DNA of 64,000 nucleotides. It comes from Sellimonas sp963559135 (GTDB lineage: Bacteria > Bacillota > Clostridia > Lachnospirales > Lachnospiraceae). Under the pieces are notes generated by a model, which made no database searches, was not told the origin of the DNA, and worked only from the letters and a program-made list of their open reading frames with translations. The DNA is taken from assembly GCA_963559135.1 (NCBI GenBank), contig CAUWJP010000008.1:29320-93319 (forward strand), read 5' to 3'. Shown here piece by piece: positions 62,125-64,000 of this stretch (the first letter of the stretch is position 1; each line of letters begins with the position of its first letter). The position numbers and the translations under genes are program-made.

Positions 62125-63843
62125 CTAGCAGTCCATCAGCATCTCTTGAAGCGTGCCGTTTGGCTTAACCATCGGATAGACAACTTCTTCCGGGTCGATG
62201 ATGAATTCGATCAGCGTCGGCACCTTGGTCTCTTTTGAAGCTGCCATAAACGCCGCCTCGATATCCTCTTTCTTTTCCACACGGATTCCTTTTGCTCCGT
62301 AACTTTCTGCAAGTTTGACAAAGTCCGGTGTATATTCCGGCAACTTTTCATCTCCGCGACGGAGCGCTGCTCCTGCAAGGAGATTAGTCATGGCATAGCG
62401 CTTTCCGTAAAACAGCTTCTGCCACTGACGCACCATTCCAAGGTAAGTATTATTCAGAACACAGATAACGATCGGAAGCTCCTCCAGAACCGCTGTTGCA
62501 AATTCCTGAATATTCATCTGCATGCCTCCGTCACCGGAAATGACGATAACCGGTTTATCCGGATTACCGATCTTGGCTCCGATTCCGCCCGGAAATCCAT
62601 AGCCCATCGTTCCAAGTCCTCCTGACATCAGAAGGCGTTTTTGAGACGTGATCTCCGTATACTGTGCCGCAAACATCTGATGCTGTCCTACATCCGTTAC
62701 AATGATTCCTTCGTCAAAAACGTGATTGATTCCCTCAATAATATCCTGTGGAAGCATGGCATTTCCTCTCTTTTTCATCTGAAGCGGGTGTTCCTGCTCC
62801 CAGCCGTGAATCATCTCCATCCACTCTTTTGTATTTTTCTCTTCCGCATACTCCAGCATCTTCTCGATTGCGTCTTTTGCGTCCGCTACAATCGGCACAT
62901 CCACATGGATATTTTTGGAGATAGATGCCGTATCAATATCAATATGTACAATCTTCGCGTTCGGAGCAAATGCATGCAACTTTCCTGTGATCCGGTCGTT
63001 AAATCTTGTACCGATGGAGAACAGCACATCACACTCTTCCACCGCCATATTGGCGGCGTACGCTCCATGCATACCCAGGTTTGCCACATAATACGGATGA
63101 TTCGTCGGAACAGCACCTCTTCCCATTACTGTTGTAACTACCGGAATTTTCGTTTTTTCCACAAGTCTGGTAAATGCTTCATTAGCTCCCGCGATATTCA
63201 CCCCGCCTCCCGCAAGAAACAATGGTCTCTTCGCATGATTTAACAGTTTGACCGCCCGTTTCAACTGGCCAATGTGAACGTTTGTATTCGGCTTATAGCC
63301 GCGGATGTTGACCTCTGACGGATATTCCGGAGAGCCAAGCTCTCCCATCACATCTTTCGGAAGATCTACCAGAACCGGTCCCGGTTTCCCGCTTCTTGCA
63401 ATGTAGAACGCTTCTTTAATAATTCTTCCCAGATCTTCTCTTCTATGAACCGTCACTCCGTATTTTGTGATGCTTCTTGTAATTCCTACAATATCAACCT
63501 CCTGGAATGCATCATTTCCAATCAGATGCCGCGCTACCTGTCCTGTAAAACATACAAGCGGCACACTGTCATAGTTTGCCGTGGCAAGACCGGTTACCAG
63601 GTTCGTCGCTCCAGGTCCGCTTGTTACAAGGCAGACACCGACTTTGCCCGTTGATCTTGCGTAAGCATCCGCCTCGTGAACCAGCGCCTGCTCATGTCTT
63701 GGGAGAATGATCTTGATATCTCCCTGTTTATACAGTTCGTCACTGATATCAATCGTACATGCCCCTGGATAGCCAAAGAGCGTATCCACACCTTCTTCTT
63801 TTAACGCTTTTACCAGAAGCTTGTTTCCACTGATTTTCCTCAT
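62125..63843 (-). CDS. ilvB: Acetolactate synthase large subunit
   Basis: 572 residues. Glu of TPP activation in LPRHEQALVHEADAYAR, GDGGMQMNIQEFATAVLEELPIVICVLNN. Condenses pyruvate units for valine, leucine, isoleucine. Start overlaps a short leader frame by four bases (ATGA). Confidence 0.97.
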   Translation of the reverse strand: MRKISGNKLLVKALKEEGVDTLFGYPGACTIDISDELYKQGDIKIILPRHEQALVHEADAYARSTGKVGVCLVTSGPGATNLVTGLATANYDSVPLVCFTGQVARHLIGNDAFQEVDIVGITRSITKYGVTVHRREDLGRIIKEAFYIARSGKPGPVLVDLPKDVMGELGSPEYPSEVNIRGYKPNTNVHIGQLKRAVKLLNHAKRPLFLAGGGVNIAGANEAFTRLVEKTKIPVVTTVMGRGAVPTNHPYYVANLGMHGAYAANMAVEECDVLFSIGTRFNDRITGKLHAFAPNAKIVHIDIDTASISKNIHVDVPIVADAKDAIEKMLEYAEEKNTKEWMEMIHGWEQEHPLQMKKRGNAMLPQDIIEGINHVFDEGIIVTDVGQHQMFAAQYTEITSQKRLLMSGGLGTMGYGFPGGIGAKIGNPDKPVIVISGDGGMQMNIQEFATAVLEELPIVICVLNNTYLGMVRQWQKLFYGKRYAMTNLLAGAALRRGDEKLPEYTPDFVKLAESYGAKGIRVEKKEDIEAAFMAASKETKVPTLIEFIIDPEEVVYPMVKPNGTLQEMLMDC

Positions 63844-63896
63844 GCCGTTTCCTCCTTTTCCTTCTCCTTGTCAAGACTTTCTATTCTTCTCTGCAT
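63840..63896 (-). CDS. Possible leader peptide of ilvB, 18 aa, or tail of an upstream frame
   Basis: ATG 63896 to TGA 63840, product highly charged (MQRRIESLDKEKEKEETA), overlapping ilvB. No SD seen. The same frame is open up to the window edge. No branched-chain codon run, so not a classic attenuator peptide. Confidence 0.3.
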   Translation of the reverse strand: MQRRIESLDKEKEKEETA

Positions 63897-63944
63897 CTGT
63901 ACGGAAATCTTATTCCACAGGTCATCCGATAAGAGTTCCTGTAG

Positions 63945-63990
63945 AAAAAAAGGGGATGTGAAAAAACTCGATTGAGTTTTTTCGCATCCC
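63945..63990 (-). terminator. Strong terminator or attenuator upstream of ilvB
   Basis: 17-bp arms (one A-C mismatch in the RNA), four-base loop, seven Ts on the minus strand, about 100 bases before ilvB. May terminate a gene outside the window or be the terminator arm of a riboswitch-like control. Confidence 0.75.
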
Positions 63991-64000
63991 TCTTTTTGCT

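Noticed and set aside
63844..64000. T-box riboswitch before ilvB
   Set aside because: A terminator hairpin is present, but no T-box consensus or specifier stem is visible in the 157 bases available.
1..64000. CRISPR arrays, tRNA or rRNA genes
   Set aside because: No regular repeat-spacer pattern and no tRNA-like T-loop or rRNA sequence noticed on either strand.

Overview
The window looks like chromosomal DNA of a low-GC Gram-positive anaerobe of the Lachnospiraceae (clostridial cluster XIVa) that carries the end of an integrative conjugative element (ICE). Reasons: PolC-type replicase, a rho-rpmE-DUF1385-prmC-prfA cluster, HPr, DUF1836/DUF4364/DUF1848 proteins, a CBS-type manganese pyrophosphatase, and sigma-A-like promoters with clostridial Shine-Dalgarno (SD) sequences. 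The species cannot be fixed from sequence reading alone.

Region 1 (about 1-13,960) is the ICE end. All its genes run right to left: a very large N6-adenine methyltransferase/helicase-type protein running off the left edge, with a TnpV-family frame embedded inside it; a block of small ICE proteins; a 30-residue membrane microprotein; a 1,382-residue thioester/SpaA-repeat surface protein with a sortase signal; ParB and ParA; and a small protein next to the boundary. The element sits in the 3' end of the 23S rRNA methyltransferase gene (rlmD/rumA), whose last ~115 codons appear to come from the element.

Region 2 (14,000-25,200) is chromosomal housekeeping and small operons: pcrA, DUF1836, yerC, a PHP hydrolase, DUF1848, a lipoprotein, an isolated GH25 endolysin plus holin pair, an HPr with threonine at position 46, and a formate/nitrite-family channel.

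Region 3 (25,300-32,900) has an orphan NMT1-type binding lipoprotein, a cold-shock gene with a structured leader, and a six-gene cluster paaK-iorA-iorB-ACT-paaK-ACT that fits oxidative catabolism of aromatic amino acids through aryl-pyruvates and aryl-CoA esters.

Region 4 (32,900-64,000) holds polC-ispG, a membrane-anchored unknown and a divergent XRE regulator, two aminotransferases (one HisC), DUF2156, the prfA-prmC-DUF1385-rpmE-rho run, malic enzyme, a TIGR01212 radical SAM protein, DUF4364, rarA-tcdA, a polysaccharide deacetylase, a flavin reductase with a lysine-rich tail, a CBS-DRTGG pyrophosphatase, an S1-domain protein, an operon of methyltransferase-hslO-nadE, and ilvBN with a separately promoted ilvE.

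The most interesting points are the long dual-frame coding overlap of the TnpV frame with the methyltransferase/helicase gene, the element-supplied C-terminus of RlmD at the ICE boundary, duplicated small-gene modules in the ICE, the isolated lysis cassette, and structured leaders in front of csp, ptsH and ilvB. No tRNA, rRNA or CRISPR array was seen, and no gap exceeds 300 bases without a gene.
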